Source: Actinomycetes bacterium
GTDB taxonomy: Bacteria; Actinomycetota; Thermoleophilia; Gaiellales; Gaiellaceae
Assembly: GCA_025350775.1 (NCBI GenBank)
Contig: JANXXF010000230.1
Span: forward strand, 1-5,940
Length of the DNA stretch: 5,940 nucleotides
Direction: 5' to 3'
In this document: piece by piece, positions 5,108-5,940 of the stretch
Position numbering within the stretch: the stretch's first letter is position 1
Layout of the letters: each line of letters opens with the position of its first letter
Translations under genes and position numbers: made by a program
Notes under the pieces: model-generated
The model's input: the letters and a program-made list of their open reading frames with translations, nothing else
What the model was told of the DNA's origin: nothing
Databases searched by the model: none

Positions 5108-5940
5108 TCAGCTGGGAACGGGGGGCGCGGTGATGTCCACGAGGCGGACACCGACGTTGCCCGACGCGATCGGCCTACTCAGGCCAGGGGTGCCGCCGAG
5201 CACATGAAGCGGCGCGCCGAACTCCCCGCCGGCGAGCACCTGGACGGCGATCTTGTCGAAGCCGACCCCGCTCTGCGGGACGCTCCCGGGAACAGCGCCG
5301 CAGTCCGTGGTGTCGACCCTGACCCAGTACGCGCCGGGCTCGAGCGGCAGCTCACTACCGCTGGGCGAGAGGCGGCGAATCTCTGCCGGGCCACCGAAGC
5401 TCTCGGTCGGGCAGCCGCCCTCGACTCCGGGCGTCAACACCGGCACGAAGAGCGAGCGCACGACCCAGAAGCTGCCGCCGGCGAAGTAACGGTAGGTGAT
5501 CTGCTTGCCCTTGACGATGCCGACGCGGGGCATCCGGAAGGCGAACTCGAAGCGCTCGCGGTACTGCTCGATCAACTTCGTCCTGGGCGGAGCGCCCGGC
5601 AGCAGGACGTAGCCGCCACCGGCGGCGGCCGGCTGCAGCCCGTTGCCGAACAGGCCGACCGAGGTCGGGCTGGCAGGATCGTCGCTCGCGATCGTCAACC
5701 CGCCCCCCGAGGGGCCTGCGACGGGCGGCGCGAAGTGGACGGTGATCGTGCACGTGGCGCCGGGCGCCAGCACCGCGGGGAGTGGGCAGGGCGGCGCGAC
5801 GAGCGAGAAGCTCGGCCCGGCCACCGTCATGCCGAAGATGTGGAGGTCGTCGGTGCCCGTGTTGGTGATCATGACCGGCATGTCGCTGCCGTCACCGAGC
5901 GGAGCGGGCGGGAGCAAAAGACCACCGGGCGGGCTCAGGC
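5108..5940 (-). CDS. Choice-of-anchor D (ASH-type) domain protein, C-terminal part (runs off right edge)
   Basis: The frame stays open to the right edge, so 276 C-terminal residues are seen and the true start lies outside; the TTG at 5917 falls at the head of the domain and is not a credible start. Residues about 14-100 form an immunoglobulin-like ASH/choice-of-anchor-D domain: MPVMITNTGTDDLHIFGMTVAG (20-41), LAPGATCTITVHFAPPVAGP (57-76), then LTIASDDPASPTSVGLFGNG (81-100). The remaining 176 residues are not recognised; they look beta-rich, with GSFWVVRSLFVPVL (155-168) and PLEPGAYWVRVDTTDC (198-213), and end in ITAPPVPS. Four cysteines (51, 63, 176, 213) would suit two disulfides, and such domains are common in exported or surface proteins, so an extracytoplasmic site is likely but no signal peptide can be checked here. 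No sortase motif or membrane anchor lies at the C-terminus. Convergent with the selenoprotein gene, so probably functionally unrelated. Confidence 0.85.
   Translation of the reverse strand, partial: LSPPGGLLLPPAPLGDGSDMPVMITNTGTDDLHIFGMTVAGPSFSLVAPPCPLPAVLAPGATCTITVHFAPPVAGPSGGGLTIASDDPASPTSVGLFGNGLQPAAAGGGYVLLPGAPPRTKLIEQYRERFEFAFRMPRVGIVKGKQITYRYFAGGSFWVVRSLFVPVLTPGVEGGCPTESFGGPAEIRRLSPSGSELPLEPGAYWVRVDTTDCGAVPGSVPQSGVGFDKIAVQVLAGGEFGAPLHVLGGTPGLSRPIASGNVGVRLVDITAPPVPS

Overview
The window is very GC-rich, with coding strands heavily biased to G or C at the third codon position. It uses GTG as well as ATG starts and has actinobacterial-type -10 hexamers (TAnnnT) placed so close to start codons that at least one mRNA looks leaderless. 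I infer a high-GC Actinomycetota chromosome; a Thermoleophilia-like lineage (Gaiellales/Solirubrobacterales) is a guess from gene content only. No rRNA, tRNA, insertion sequence, integrase or CRISPR array is visible.

Layout. Positions 1-825 (minus strand) hold the N-terminal 275 residues of pyruvate, phosphate dikinase, running off the left edge. A 128-bp divergent intergenic region (826-953) carries -10-like hexamers facing both ways and a 20-bp inverted repeat. Then five genes run rightward: a crotonase-fold protein lacking both catalytic glutamates (954-1754), a VOC/glyoxalase-fold protein (1765-2301), a stand-alone double-SIS sugar-phosphate isomerase-like protein (2375-3391), a conserved 343-residue protein of unknown function (3475-4506), and a small protein interrupted by an in-frame UGA (4503-5033). 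A short convergent spacer with a candidate hairpin terminator follows. Beyond it, on the minus strand, lies the C-terminal part of a probably exported choice-of-anchor-D (ASH-type) protein (5108-5940), cut by the right edge.

The most important observation is the 4503-5033 gene. Conventional gene calling would end it at the TGA at 4791-4793 after 96 codons. The same frame stays open and protein-like for another 79 codons. The TGA sits in a Gly-Asp-[UGA]-Ala-Thr-Cys-Thr-Ser context, and a 7-bp perfect hairpin with an AGUGU apical loop begins 11 nt after it, a geometry that fits a bacterial SECIS element. I read it as a 176-residue selenoprotein related to the UGSC-type (seleno)protein family, with a variant U-A-T-C redox motif. 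It is translationally coupled to the 343-residue protein (GTGA overlap), so those two probably act together. The crotonase, VOC and SIS genes upstream on the same strand suggest a metabolic, possibly catabolic, context around acyl-CoA or sugar-phosphate-like intermediates, but no substrate can be named from sequence alone.
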